Source of the DNA: Catalinimonas alkaloidigena
GTDB taxonomy: Bacteria; Bacteroidota; Bacteroidia; Cytophagales; Cyclobacteriaceae
Direction: 5' to 3'
DNA: 64,000 bases
Assembly: GCF_029504655.1 (NCBI RefSeq)
Contig: NZ_JAQFIL010000001.1
Span: forward strand, 3,477,001-3,541,000
A program made the translations under genes and the position numbers. Of the stretch, positions 26,771 through 35,884 are shown piece by piece (within the stretch, counting starts at the first letter, position 1; each line of letters opens with the position of its first letter). A model generated the notes under the pieces. It saw only the letters and a list, made by a program, of their open reading frames with translations, ran no database searches and was not told where the DNA came from.

Positions 26771-28174
26771 ATGACAGCCTTTGATTTTATAAAAAAGAGT
26801 CATTACTCAAAGTCTCTGATCATACTTCTACTGACAGCAGATATTCTAGTACTGATATTGTCTTTCAGGCTTTCTTATAGCTTTTTTTACAATGCAAATG
26901 CTATAAGTAATAATTCTACAGAAAGCCTTTTAGTGATATTTGTATTGGCATGGGTAATAGCCTCTTTATTTGGTAATATCTATCATATTGATAATTTAAG
27001 AAAGCTTGGCCGCATTGCTTTAGTCAATTTTTTTGGCCTGATGTTCAGCGCGATCATTTCAGGGGTTTATATCCTATGGTTATACCCTAACTTATTTTCT
27101 CCTAAGTTTATTTTCTCTGTTTATGCGCTTTCTTATGTGCTCTTATTTACCCTTAGGTTTCTCGAACTAAAGGGATATAAATTTCTTAGATCACTTAAAA
27201 ACACCAGAAAAAACATTGTAGTAATAGGTTATACACTTTCGGGAAAAAAACTATACAATTATTTTAAAGATAGTGCGGCCTACGATTATAATTTTTTAGG
27301 TTTTTTTGATGATGAGGTAAATGACAATGAACTTGTACTTGGAAAGCTAAATGATATTCAGAAATTCTGCATCAGAGAAGATGTAGATGAAATTTACTAT
27401 GCATTACCCAATCACGCAGCCTTAGTTGATCGTTTGGCAAAGTTTGCAGATGAAAATTATATGTATTTTGGATTAGTGCAGGATATAGGGGGGCTTTCTA
27501 ACAAAAAAATAGATACTCATTTATATGATGATGGTCGAATTCCGATAGTGACACCCCGTCGTGATCCTTTACGCTTCTTTTTTAATCAGCAGGTAAAACG
27601 CATGTTTGATATATTTTTCTCAGCCTTTGTTATTTTTTTCATATTCCCTTTCATAGTCCCAATAGTAGCTTTCTTTATTAAAATTGACTCAAAAGGTCCC
27701 GTTTTCTTTAAACAGCTACGTTCGGGGAAAAACGGAAAACCTTTTTGGTGTTATAAGTTTCGGACAATGACAGTGAATAGTGAAGCAGATAGTAAACAAG
27801 CTACAGTAAATGATTCTAGAGTAACTAAAATAGGTAAGATACTTAGGAAAACCAGCCTGGATGAAATTCCACAGTTTTACAATGTGTTGATTGGTGAAAT
27901 GTCTGTGGTAGGTCCAAGACCCCATATGTTAAAACATACTGAAGAATACTCTGCGATTATCAACAATTTTAATCTACGCCACTTTATTAATTCAGGGATA
28001 ACAGGCTATGCTCAGGTCAACGGATACAGAGGGGAAACCAAGAATAATTATCAAATGGAAAAGAGAGTTATGTATGATAATTGGTATCTAGAAAACTGGA
28101 GCCTCACCTTAGATATTAAGATTATTATTAAAACAGTAGTAAATGCTTTCAAAGGCGAAAAGAACGCATATTAA
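26771..28174 (+). CDS. Polyprenyl-phosphate glycosylphosphotransferase (exopolysaccharide initiation)
   Basis: Initiating sugar-phosphate transferase of the WcaJ/WbaP (PNPT) family, 467 residues. Four to five N-terminal transmembrane helices (residues 15-130) are followed by a nucleotide-fold domain (KNIVVIGYTLSGKKL). A re-entrant helix at about 278-298 precedes the catalytic domain with FFKQLRSGKNGKPFWCYKFRTM, KTSLDEIPQFYNVLIGEMSVVGPRP and the GITGYAQVNGYRGE block. It loads the first sugar onto undecaprenyl phosphate at the inner membrane. First gene of a three-gene operon, 27 bp before the AlgD-like gene. Confidence 0.93.
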   Translation: MTAFDFIKKSHYSKSLIILLLTADILVLILSFRLSYSFFYNANAISNNSTESLLVIFVLAWVIASLFGNIYHIDNLRKLGRIALVNFFGLMFSAIISGVYILWLYPNLFSPKFIFSVYALSYVLLFTLRFLELKGYKFLRSLKNTRKNIVVIGYTLSGKKLYNYFKDSAAYDYNFLGFFDDEVNDNELVLGKLNDIQKFCIREDVDEIYYALPNHAALVDRLAKFADENYMYFGLVQDIGGLSNKKIDTHLYDDGRIPIVTPRRDPLRFFFNQQVKRMFDIFFSAFVIFFIFPFIVPIVAFFIKIDSKGPVFFKQLRSGKNGKPFWCYKFRTMTVNSEADSKQATVNDSRVTKIGKILRKTSLDEIPQFYNVLIGEMSVVGPRPHMLKHTEEYSAIINNFNLRHFINSGITGYAQVNGYRGETKNNYQMEKRVMYDNWYLENWSLTLDIKIIIKTVVNAFKGEKNAY

Positions 28175-28201
28175 GTTTCAACTCAGTTTAACAACAAATC
28201 A

Positions 28202-29515
28202 ATGATGAAAATAAGTGTATTTGGTCTTGGATATGTAGGTGCCGTGTCTTGCGCATGTTTTGCTAAGTTAGGCCATCAGGTAATTGGCGTTGATGTTAGC
28301 GAATTAAAGATAAAGCTTATCAACAGTGGCAAGTCTCCAATTGTAGAAAAAGATTTAGATGAGTACATAGAAGAAGGTATTAATAATGGCAATATAACAG
28401 CAACAAATAATGTAGAAAATGCTGTTCATAATTCAGAAATCTCAATTGTATGCGTAGGTACACCAAGCCAGATAAATGGGAATATTGACTTAACCTACAT
28501 CTACCGAGTTTGTAGTGAGATTGGTGAAGCTATCAAAACTAAAAATGGTTTCCATACAGTGGTGATCAGAAGCACAGTGGTACCAGGTACAATCAAACAA
28601 TGTGCTCAGATCATTGAAGATGCATCAGGAAAAAAACACGAAGTTGATTTTGGAGTAGCTTCCAACCCTGAGTTTCTAAGAGAAAGTACTGCTATTGAGG
28701 ATTTCTGGAATCCTCCATACTCAATTATAGGTACACTAAGTAAGCAAAGTGAGAAAAAACTGGTTGAATTGTATAGCGACATTGACGCACCCATTTATAC
28801 GCTTAAGCCAGAGGAATCTGAAATGATTAAGTATGCAAATAATAATTTTCATGCGGTAAAGGTCACTTTTGCTAATGAAATAGGAAATATCTGTAAAGAA
28901 CTGGGAGTAGATGGGCAAAAGGTAATGGAGGTGGTTTCCAGTGATAATAAACTTAACCTGTCTCCTTACTATATGAAACCCGGCTTTGCATTTGGTGGGT
29001 CTTGCCTACCTAAAGATGTTAGGGGATTGAATTATCGTGCAAAGACGCTAGATCTTAAAACTCCTCTTTTAAGTAGTCTGATGAATAGTAATAATTATCA
29101 GGTGGAAAGAGGGCTACAAATGGTTTATAAAACAGGAAAGAGAAAAATAGGCTTTTTGGGTTTTGCGTTTAAAGCTGGTACCGACGATTTACGTGAAAGT
29201 CCAGTAGTTGAGATCATCGAAACCCTTTTGGGTAAAGGTTACGCACTTTCGTTATATGACAGTAATATCTTACTTTCCAGATTAATGGGAAAAAATAAAG
29301 ATTATCTTACCGGTCATATCCCACATATTAACAGAGTACTTAAAGATTCTGTTGAGGATGTAATCAATGAATCGGATGTGATAGTATTTGGAAACAAATC
29401 TGAGGAGTTTAAGCAGGCTCTTCAAAACATATCTGAGGATAAAATTATTATTGACTTGGTTAGAATAGATAAAACCAGAATTACAAAAGATAACTATGTC
29501 GGAATTTGCTGGTAA
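28202..29515 (+). CDS. UDP-glucose/GDP-mannose dehydrogenase, AlgD-like
   Basis: NAD-dependent four-electron nucleotide-sugar dehydrogenase of 437 residues. The N-terminal Rossmann motif is FGLGYVGAVSCACFAKLGH. The catalytic cysteine is Cys268 in GFAFGGSCLPKD, and the C-terminal domain has FKAGTDDLRESP. The segment NNFHAVKVTFANEIGNICKELGVDG and the overall spacing resemble GDP-mannose 6-dehydrogenase AlgD more than UDP-glucose dehydrogenase, so GDP-mannuronate is the likelier product; the substrate remains inferred. The downstream glycosyltransferase overlaps it by 20 bases. Confidence 0.9.
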   Translation: MMKISVFGLGYVGAVSCACFAKLGHQVIGVDVSELKIKLINSGKSPIVEKDLDEYIEEGINNGNITATNNVENAVHNSEISIVCVGTPSQINGNIDLTYIYRVCSEIGEAIKTKNGFHTVVIRSTVVPGTIKQCAQIIEDASGKKHEVDFGVASNPEFLRESTAIEDFWNPPYSIIGTLSKQSEKKLVELYSDIDAPIYTLKPEESEMIKYANNNFHAVKVTFANEIGNICKELGVDGQKVMEVVSSDNKLNLSPYYMKPGFAFGGSCLPKDVRGLNYRAKTLDLKTPLLSSLMNSNNYQVERGLQMVYKTGKRKIGFLGFAFKAGTDDLRESPVVEIIETLLGKGYALSLYDSNILLSRLMGKNKDYLTGHIPHINRVLKDSVEDVINESDVIVFGNKSEEFKQALQNISEDKIIIDLVRIDKTRITKDNYVGICW

Positions 29516-30716
29516 ACACATATTGATCATCATTGAAAACCTGCCAGCCCCCTTTGATAGGAGGGTATGGCAGGAGGCCTGTACGCTCAAAGAAAAAGGC
29601 GCTGATGTAAGTATTATATGCCCTAAGATGAAGGGCTACACTGAGAGCTATGAAAATATCAATGATATTGATATTTACAGGCACCCTCTTCCTTTAGAAG
29701 GAAGTGGTGCGCTTGGCTACTTATTTGAATACAGCACAGCGATCTTTTGGGAGTTATTCCTGAGTTTTAAGATCTTTTTCAAAAAGCGTTTCCATGTGAT
29801 TCATGGTTGTAATCCTCCCGACCTTATTTTTCTGACAGCATTGCCTTTCAAACTGTTCGGTGTGAAGTATGTCTTTGATCATCACGACATCAACCCCGAA
29901 CTTTACATTGCTAAATTCGGGAAAAAAGATTTTTTCTATCGTTGCATGATTTGGTTAGAGAAGTTGACCTTTAAAACAGCTGAATATAGCATCGCTACTA
30001 ATGAATCTTATAAGCAGATTGCCATTGAGCGAGGCAATATGCCTGCTGACAAGGTACAGGTAGTTAGAAGTGGCCCCAGCCTAGAAAGAATCAAACTTAC
30101 TCCTGGAAACGAAAAATATAAAAAAGGCAGATCTTATTTGATAGGTTATGTAGGGGTAATCGGTGTACAGGAAGGCCTGGATTTATTACTTGAATCAGTA
30201 AAATACCTGATTACCAAAAGACAAGATGTACAATTTGCAATCGTTGGAGGTGGTACTTCATTGGAAGATATTCAGAAAATGGCCAAAGAGATGGGCCTCG
30301 AAGATTATGTTGACTTTTATGGTAGGGTAAGTGATGAAAAACTACTGGATGTGTTAAACACTTGTGACGTTTGCGTAAATCCAGACAAGCCTACTGTAAT
30401 GAATAATCTCTCTACCATGAACAAGATCATGGAATATATGGCTTTAAGAAAGCCTATTGTTCAGTTTGACCTTAAAGAAGGCAAAGCCTCTGCTCAAAAA
30501 GCTTCTTTGTACGCAAAGAACAATGACACACAAGACTTTGCTGATAAAATCATGTGGCTACTTGATCATGAAAAAGAAAGTAGTGAGATGGCTGAGTATG
30601 GATATAATAGAGTGCTTAGTAAACTTTCCTGGGAACATGAGAGTGTTAAGTTAACTAAATTTTATGCCCGAGTTCTGAATGTAAAAATCACAAAACCAGC
30701 TAGAGTCTTAAATTGA
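29496..30716 (+). CDS. Glycosyltransferase family 4 protein
   Basis: GT-B fold retaining glycosyltransferase of 406 residues. The N-terminal acceptor domain has PFDRRVWQEACTLKEKGADVSIICP and HGCNPPDLIFLTALPFK. The C-terminal GT4 domain has IGYVGVIGVQEGLDLLLES and the donor-binding region NKIMEYMALRKPIVQFDLKEG. Likely adds a sugar to the lipid-linked intermediate begun by the first gene of the operon. It is coupled by a 20-base overlap to the dehydrogenase and the operon ends at the hairpin that follows. Confidence 0.9.
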   Translation: MSEFAGKHILIIIENLPAPFDRRVWQEACTLKEKGADVSIICPKMKGYTESYENINDIDIYRHPLPLEGSGALGYLFEYSTAIFWELFLSFKIFFKKRFHVIHGCNPPDLIFLTALPFKLFGVKYVFDHHDINPELYIAKFGKKDFFYRCMIWLEKLTFKTAEYSIATNESYKQIAIERGNMPADKVQVVRSGPSLERIKLTPGNEKYKKGRSYLIGYVGVIGVQEGLDLLLESVKYLITKRQDVQFAIVGGGTSLEDIQKMAKEMGLEDYVDFYGRVSDEKLLDVLNTCDVCVNPDKPTVMNNLSTMNKIMEYMALRKPIVQFDLKEGKASAQKASLYAKNNDTQDFADKIMWLLDHEKESSEMAEYGYNRVLSKLSWEHESVKLTKFYARVLNVKITKPARVLN

Positions 30717-30772
30717 ATTTGAAAAGGTATTAATCATTTATAGCAATAATTTACATGTGATTAAACAAATAG

Positions 30773-30810
30773 CCCGTATTTTATTTTTAAATACGGGTAT
30801 CCTTTTATTT
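30773..30810 (+). terminator. Terminator of the polysaccharide operon
   Basis: A 9-bp perfect stem (CCCGTATTT / AAATACGGG, 30773-30781 with 30789-30797) with a seven-base loop is followed by TATCCTTTTATTT. It ends the three-gene polysaccharide operon before the M48 gene. Confidence 0.75.
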
Positions 30811-30826
30811 AACAAAAAACTTTTTT

Positions 30827-31630
30827 ATGCTTAACCGAAGTACCTTTTCATTCTTACTCATTATTGCTTTGGTATTCAGTTGCCAAAAAGTGCCACTCAC
30901 CGGGCGCCAACAATTTACTCCTCTTCCTGAAAGCCAGATTCTGAGTATGAGTTTTCAAAACTACAATCAGGTTTTGGAAAGCAGTAAACTATCTAATGAC
31001 CAAGAAGAGGTCCAAATGATCAGGCGTGTTGGGGAAAAACTGGCAAGTTCAGTAGAAAATTACTTCCGTGAAAACAATCAAGCAGGCAGAATTGATGATT
31101 TTGAATGGGAATTTAACCTTATTGAAGATGATGATATGGTCAATGCATGGTGCATGCCGGGAGGAAAAGTAGCTTTTTATACTGGAATTTTGCCGATATG
31201 TGAAGATGAACAAGGTGTAGCTACTGTAATGTCTCATGAAATAGCCCACGCAATCGCCAAACATGGCAACGAAAGAATGGCTCAACAATTAGGTGTACAG
31301 CTAGGGGGTATGGCACTAAGTGTAGCATTAAGTGAAGAGCCAGAAACGACGCAGCAACTGGCTTTTGCTGCATTTGGCTTAGGGACTCAGTATGGCTTAC
31401 TCTTACCCTACAGTAGACAGCATGAAACTGAAGCTGATGAAATTGGCATTTACATGATGGCGATGGGAGGTTATGACACCAATGAAGCTATCGATTTCTG
31501 GCAAAGAATGGCTCAGCAAGGTGGAGAAAGGCCTCCTGAATTTATGTCAACCCACCCCTCTCCCGAAAGCAGGATTGAGCATATTCGCAAAACTATACCA
31601 AAAGCAGAGAAGTATAGAGGGGAGTATTAA
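30827..31630 (+). CDS. M48 family metalloprotease lipoprotein
   Basis: Periplasmic zinc protease of 267 residues. Lipobox LVFSC with Cys19 marks a lipoprotein. The catalytic HEIAH lies at 137-141 and the third zinc ligand is Glu202 in HETEADEIG. The family block NAWCMPGGKVAFYTGILP precedes the active site, and STHPSPESRIEHI closes the domain. Similar to LoiP/YggG and BepA-type M48 proteases in envelope quality control, but without BepA's TPR tail. Four-base overlap with the convergent gene's stop. Confidence 0.92.
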   Translation: MLNRSTFSFLLIIALVFSCQKVPLTGRQQFTPLPESQILSMSFQNYNQVLESSKLSNDQEEVQMIRRVGEKLASSVENYFRENNQAGRIDDFEWEFNLIEDDDMVNAWCMPGGKVAFYTGILPICEDEQGVATVMSHEIAHAIAKHGNERMAQQLGVQLGGMALSVALSEEPETTQQLAFAAFGLGTQYGLLLPYSRQHETEADEIGIYMMAMGGYDTNEAIDFWQRMAQQGGERPPEFMSTHPSPESRIEHIRKTIPKAEKYRGEY

Positions 31631-32232
31631 TGATCGTTTTTAAGTACAGGATCAAACTTACCTACTAAAAAGAGTTTATAATTTTCACATGACATCCGAC
31701 CAGTTTCTTTACAGTATTGGCAGGCTTTATATATAGAGGTTCCTAAAGAGCCCCTTTCAATTGAAACACCTTGTCCGGAACAAACCGGACACACCACGAA
31801 GGGAGTTTGTTCACAGTTGATAAACTCTCTTTTCCTGGGTTCTTTATTATTTTGTATTTGTGATGCAGTACTTTGAAATTGTTGCTCTTCCTCAGCTAAC
31901 TTCAAATATTCAACAGCTGCATCAAAAAAGCGACCTGATGTTCCTTTAAGCTCAATATATTTGTTAAGCCAGTCTATGCTTTGGCTGAACTTATCAAGAT
32001 GGAAAGAATTCTTACCAAAGTAGAAGCAAAGGTCAGCGGGAACCACCTCAACATTTAAAAGGACTTCCCTAAAGAGTTCTTCAGCCTTCTCAAAGTTCCC
32101 CTGATTCATCAGCTCAACTCCTTCATCCATTTTCATTATTTGTTGGCTTTGGTTTAAGTCCAATACCTGCTGGCCAATGGCATGAAAATAAGTGATAAGG
32201 GATAGAAACGATATATATATAATCTTTGACAC
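31627..32232 (-). CDS. Exported TPR protein with DnaJ-like cysteine pairs
   Basis: Protein of 201 residues without a named family. A signal peptide ends near HAIGQ. A TPR-like helical region spans about 34-115 (GVELMNQGNFEKAEELFREVL). The C-terminus has two cysteine pairs, CPVCSGQG (Cys148/151) and CQYCKETG (Cys171/174), matching the CxxCxGxG pattern of the DnaJ zinc domain; Cys140 and Cys182 flank them. This suggests a zinc- or disulfide-based structural module in the periplasm. Convergent with the M48 protease gene. Confidence 0.65.
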   Translation of the reverse strand: MSKIIYISFLSLITYFHAIGQQVLDLNQSQQIMKMDEGVELMNQGNFEKAEELFREVLLNVEVVPADLCFYFGKNSFHLDKFSQSIDWLNKYIELKGTSGRFFDAAVEYLKLAEEEQQFQSTASQIQNNKEPRKREFINCEQTPFVVCPVCSGQGVSIERGSLGTSIYKACQYCKETGRMSCENYKLFLVGKFDPVLKNDH

Positions 32233-32349
32233 TTTTCTTAATTTAACTCTTAAAGTTAAGGATTAATCATTATTCTCTTAGGAATAACTCTCTCAATCTC
32301 AAAAAATGATAATAGTATCATATTTCTTTTCATCTATTTGCATAAATAA

Positions 32350-32357
32350 TACTTTTG
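32350..32357 (+). promoter_or_regulatory. -7 promoter element next to hisI
   Basis: TACTTTTG is an exact match to TAnnTTTG and ends four bases before the hisI ATG. If used, transcription would start at or within a few bases of the start codon, giving a leaderless or nearly leaderless mRNA. No clear -33 TTTG is seen. Confidence 0.45.
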
Positions 32358-32360
32358 TGC

Positions 32361-32759
32361 ATGAACAAGCAAGTGCTAGAAGAAGGAAAACAGCTGAATT
32401 TACAATTTGATAAACGAGGCGGACTCATACCTGTAATTGTACAAAATTCAGAAAGCAAAGAAATACTCATGCTGGGCTACGCAAACCGGCAGGCATTTGA
32501 AAAAACTGTTTCCTCAGGTATGGCTACCTTTTGGAGTACTTCTAGAAAACAAATATGGACCAAAGGTGAAACATCAGGAGATTATCTTCTGGTGGATAAA
32601 ATTCTGGTGGATTGTGACCAAGACTCTATCATTTATCAAGTTACCATGCAAGGTTCAGGAGCCTGCCATACAAAAAATAACAGAGGGAATACCAGAAAAA
32701 GTTGTTTCTACCGAGAATATCAAGGAAGTAAAGACTCTCTTGAAAATATAGATCCCTGA
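32361..32759 (+). CDS. hisI: Phosphoribosyl-AMP cyclohydrolase
   Basis: Third step of histidine synthesis, opening the adenine ring of PR-AMP. The protein has 132 residues from ATG 32361; a TTG two codons earlier (32355) is less likely. The family blocks LMLGYANRQAF, TFWSTSRKQIWTKGETSG, DCDQDSIIYQV and the zinc-binding CHTKN ... SCFYRE are all present. HisE is not fused and no other his gene is nearby, so it is a stand-alone copy. Confidence 0.92.
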   Translation: MNKQVLEEGKQLNLQFDKRGGLIPVIVQNSESKEILMLGYANRQAFEKTVSSGMATFWSTSRKQIWTKGETSGDYLLVDKILVDCDQDSIIYQVTMQGSGACHTKNNRGNTRKSCFYREYQGSKDSLENIDP

Positions 32760-32914
32760 TTTTCAGGTGCTTGATTCCCCATAAATACAATGGGCTTTAT
32801 TTGCAGTAATTTGTAAACTATGTTTAGTAATTACGTTTACCTAAATAAACATTTCGTTTGATATCGTTTTTATTCATCAGATCATAAATTCCATTCATAA
32901 GATTAATTATAAAT

Positions 32915-34426
32915 ATGAATCAAAAAGGGCGTGATCAATTCCCTGTTTATATTACAAACAGCTATACAAGAAAAAAAGAGAAATTTGAACCATTAAATCC
33001 GTCTCATATAGGAATGTATGTCTGTGGTCCTACAGTTTACGGAGACCCACATCTAGGACATGCACGCTCAGCAATTACGTTCGATATTGTTGCTCGCTAT
33101 TTTCGTTTTCTTGGATATAAAGTAAGGTATGTAAGAAACATCACCGACGTTGGGCATCTTGAGGATGAAGTTCTAGATTCGGGAGAGGACAAAATTAGCA
33201 AAAAAGCAAGGCTGGAGAAACTAGAGCCTATGGAAGTGGTACAAATGTATACCAACCACTATCACGATGCCATCGCCAAGCTTAATGTAATTCCTCCAAG
33301 CATTGAGCCATCAGCCAGCGGTCATATTCCTGAGCAAATTAAAATTATTGAAGAGATCATCAAAAATGGCTTTGGTTATGAAGTAAATGGATCAATATAT
33401 TTTGACCTTGAAAAATATGCGAAGGAACAACCCTATGGTAAACTCTCCGGTAAAGTATTAGATGACCTTAAATCTGGGAGTAGAAACACACAGGGGCTTG
33501 GTGAAAAAAGAAGCCCTCATGACTTTGCTCTTTGGAAAAAAGCTAATCCAGAACATATCATGCGCTGGGATTCTCCCTGGGGAGAAGGTTTTCCTGGCTG
33601 GCATATTGAGTGTACTACGATGTGTACCAAATATCTGGGTGAAGAGTTTGATATTCACGGGGGTGGATTAGACTTACAATTTCCACATCACGAAGCCGAA
33701 CTTGCTCAAAGCTACGGCGCCACCCATAAAAACCCAGTTCGCTATTGGATGCATAACAATCTGGTCAGTATTGACAATCAGAAAATGAGTAAGTCTTTGG
33801 GTAATTTTATTACTATTGAGGAGCTTTTTAGTGGAGAACATAAAAAACTTGAACAGGCATATAGTCCAATGACTGTAAGGTTTTTCATTCTGCAGGCCCA
33901 TTACAGAAGCCCAGTTGACTTTTCTAATCAGGCCTTACAAGCCGCTGAAAAAGGCTTACAAAGATTGATGAATACATCTGAGCATCTTGCGAAGCTGGAA
34001 CACCAGGCTGGCGAACAGGAGTCGGAGTTAGACAATGAAATCAGAGACTTCTGCTTTTCTTGCTACGAGCATATGAGTGACGACTTTAATACAGCAAAAA
34101 CCATAGCCTCCCTTTTTGAGCTAAGCAGTAAGATTAATGCTTTTTACCATAAGCAACTCAACCTAAATAGTATTTCTTCAGATACTTTTATGCTGCTCAA
34201 AGATACTTTTAAAGGCTTTGTACATGACGTACTTGGATTGACATTTGAAAAGAATGATCAAAGTGATCGTGTCGATGCTCTTGTAAAATTATTTATTGAC
34301 CTGCGTAAGGATGCAAAACTGCAAAAAGATTACAATAAAGCTGACATGATACGTCAGCAGTTGGCTAATATTGGAGTCCAATTGAAAGATGAAAAAGATG
34401 GTAGCACTTCGTATTCTTTGGTTTAA
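32915..34426 (+). CDS. cysS: Cysteinyl-tRNA synthetase
   Basis: Class I synthetase of 503 residues. Visible motifs: the zinc cysteine in [19 protein letters not shown], which includes the HIGH-like [13 protein letters not shown]; the zinc histidines in [18 protein letters not shown]; and KMSKSLGNF. The C-terminal DALR-type helical domain follows. Transcribed alone, 155 bp after hisI. Confidence 0.97.
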   Translation: MNQKGRDQFPVYITNSYTRKKEKFEPLNPSHIGMYVCGPTVYGDPHLGHARSAITFDIVARYFRFLGYKVRYVRNITDVGHLEDEVLDSGEDKISKKARLEKLEPMEVVQMYTNHYHDAIAKLNVIPPSIEPSASGHIPEQIKIIEEIIKNGFGYEVNGSIYFDLEKYAKEQPYGKLSGKVLDDLKSGSRNTQGLGEKRSPHDFALWKKANPEHIMRWDSPWGEGFPGWHIECTTMCTKYLGEEFDIHGGGLDLQFPHHEAELAQSYGATHKNPVRYWMHNNLVSIDNQKMSKSLGNFITIEELFSGEHKKLEQAYSPMTVRFFILQAHYRSPVDFSNQALQAAEKGLQRLMNTSEHLAKLEHQAGEQESELDNEIRDFCFSCYEHMSDDFNTAKTIASLFELSSKINAFYHKQLNLNSISSDTFMLLKDTFKGFVHDVLGLTFEKNDQSDRVDALVKLFIDLRKDAKLQKDYNKADMIRQQLANIGVQLKDEKDGSTSYSLV

Positions 34427-34505
34427 ATAATTAGATAAATCCAATTTGCTCTTCTGTTAAATATTACATTATAAAACCCTAAAGCATTTTTTACAGTAAA
34501 TATGA

Positions 34506-34513
34506 TACGTTTG
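34506..34513 (+). promoter_or_regulatory. -7 promoter element for dcd-yidD
   Basis: TACGTTTG matches TAnnTTTG exactly and lies 24 bases before the dcd ATG. The -33 partner is only a T-rich stretch, so strength is uncertain. Confidence 0.5.
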
Positions 34514-34536
34514 CTTTAGATTTTGAAAAAAAGAAA

Positions 34537-35052
34537 ATGATATTATCTGGAAGAGAAATAGTAAAACTGATTGACAAAGAAATTTTTATTAATCCGTTTT
34601 CAATAGATCAAATAAATCCCAATAGTTATAATCTTCGTTTACACAATCAACTATTGGTTTATGAAGATGAAGTATTAGACATGAAAAAGGATAATGATGT
34701 CAAAAAAGTCATTATCCCAGAGGAGGGATTGATTTTACAACCCAATCGTTTGTATTTGGGCAGAACCATTGAAACTATTAAAGCAGAGCATCATGTTCCT
34801 AAATTGGAGGGTCGTTCTTCCATTGGTCGCTTAGGTATTATGGTACATTTGACCGCAGGACTTGGTAATATTGGTTCTGATGGATACTGGACATTAGAGC
34901 TTGCCTGCATTCAGCCGGTCAGGATTTATCCTGGTGTAGCCATTTGTCAGATTTATTTTGAAGACATCAAAGGTGAGTACGATACTTATAAAAGTGAAAA
35001 GTACCATCATGGAGATATACAACCAAGTCTGATTTATCAGGAATTACAGTGA
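34537..35052 (+). CDS. dcd: dCTP deaminase
   Basis: Trimeric dUTPase-fold enzyme of 171 residues converting dCTP to dUTP. The family start [14 protein letters not shown] and the substrate block [18 protein letters not shown] are clear, followed by the LEL segment holding the usual catalytic glutamate and [11 protein letters not shown]. Whether it also hydrolyses dUTP, as in bifunctional forms, cannot be read by eye. Its TGA stop overlaps the yidD ATG by one base. Confidence 0.88.
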   Translation: MILSGREIVKLIDKEIFINPFSIDQINPNSYNLRLHNQLLVYEDEVLDMKKDNDVKKVIIPEEGLILQPNRLYLGRTIETIKAEHHVPKLEGRSSIGRLGIMVHLTAGLGNIGSDGYWTLELACIQPVRIYPGVAICQIYFEDIKGEYDTYKSEKYHHGDIQPSLIYQELQ

Positions 35053-35312
35053 TGCTTAAAACTCTTATACAAAGACTTGCATTAGGGTTGATACGATTTT
35101 ACCAGCTTGCAATCTCGCCTATCTTGGGGAGTCATTGTCGGCATACTCCCAGTTGTTCAACTTACACAGCTACAGCCATCCGGGAATGGGGACTGTTAAA
35201 GGGTGTAAAACTTGGTATTAAACGGATATCAAGATGTCATCCGTGGGGAACTTCTGGTTTTGATCCTGTACCAAAAAATGTAAGATCTGATATTAAGAAT
35301 TCTCACAGTTAA
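35052..35312 (+). CDS. yidD: Membrane protein insertion efficiency factor YidD
   Basis: Small protein of 86 residues of the YidD family, which in Escherichia coli assists YidC-dependent membrane insertion. The N-terminal amphipathic helix ([26 protein letters not shown]) and C-terminal [15 protein letters not shown] are diagnostic. The ATG at 35052 overlaps the dcd stop in TGATG, so translation is coupled; a GTG one codon earlier is possible. Unlike many bacteria it is not beside rnpA or yidC. Confidence 0.93.
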   Translation: MLKTLIQRLALGLIRFYQLAISPILGSHCRHTPSCSTYTATAIREWGLLKGVKLGIKRISRCHPWGTSGFDPVPKNVRSDIKNSHS

Positions 35313-35404
35313 CACTTGGGGAAATCATTTAGCCCTGATAGATTAATTAAGAAGAAAGTAGATTTTATGGATCGGACTGTGCATATTTTGTATATACAAG
35401 TTAA

Positions 35405-35872
35405 ATGAAAGAGGAAGAAAAATACATGAGGCAGGTTTTTGAGCTTGCCCTCAAAGGTAAAGGTAAGGTTGCCCCTAATCCTATGGTAGGTTGTGTCATT
35501 GTAAATGATCAGCGTATTATTGGTAAAGGGTGGCATATGGAATACGGTAAAGCACATGCTGAAAGAAATGCTGTTGACAATGTTAGTGATAAAAAATTAT
35601 TGATAGGTAGTACAGTTTATGTAAATTTGGAACCTTGTTCTCATTATGGCAACACCCCTCCCTGCTGTAATCTAATGGTTAGCAGTGGGGTTAAAAAAGT
35701 AGTAATTGCTAATGTTGATCCCAATCCGTTAGTGAATGGAAATGGGATAAAAAGAATGCGGGAGGCAGGAATAGAAGTTATTACTGGTGTATTAGATCAA
35801 GAAGGGAAAAAACTCAATGCATCCTTTTTTGAAAAAATGAGACGCAAAACTCATATTCAAACCGTAGATTAA
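35405..35872 (+). CDS. Stand-alone RibD-type pyrimidine deaminase domain
   Basis: Protein of 155 residues equal to the N-terminal deaminase domain of RibD, which deaminates diaminohydroxyphosphoribosylaminopyrimidine in riboflavin synthesis. Zinc and catalytic residues are His51 and Glu53 (HAERNAV) and Cys78 and Cys87 (LEPCSHYGNTPPC). The frame ends just after LNASFFEKMRRK, where full RibD (about 350 residues) continues into the reductase domain. No reductase sequence follows in any frame. It may work with a separate reductase elsewhere, or be a truncated paralogue. Confidence 0.85.
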   Translation: MKEEEKYMRQVFELALKGKGKVAPNPMVGCVIVNDQRIIGKGWHMEYGKAHAERNAVDNVSDKKLLIGSTVYVNLEPCSHYGNTPPCCNLMVSSGVKKVVIANVDPNPLVNGNGIKRMREAGIEVITGVLDQEGKKLNASFFEKMRRKTHIQTVD

Positions 35873-35884
35873 TTTATTCATCAC

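Noticed and set aside
32757..32800. Short hairpins after hisI (CCTGA/TCAGG and CCCAT/ATGGG)
   Set aside because: Stems are only five base pairs and the following T runs are weak; not called as a terminator.
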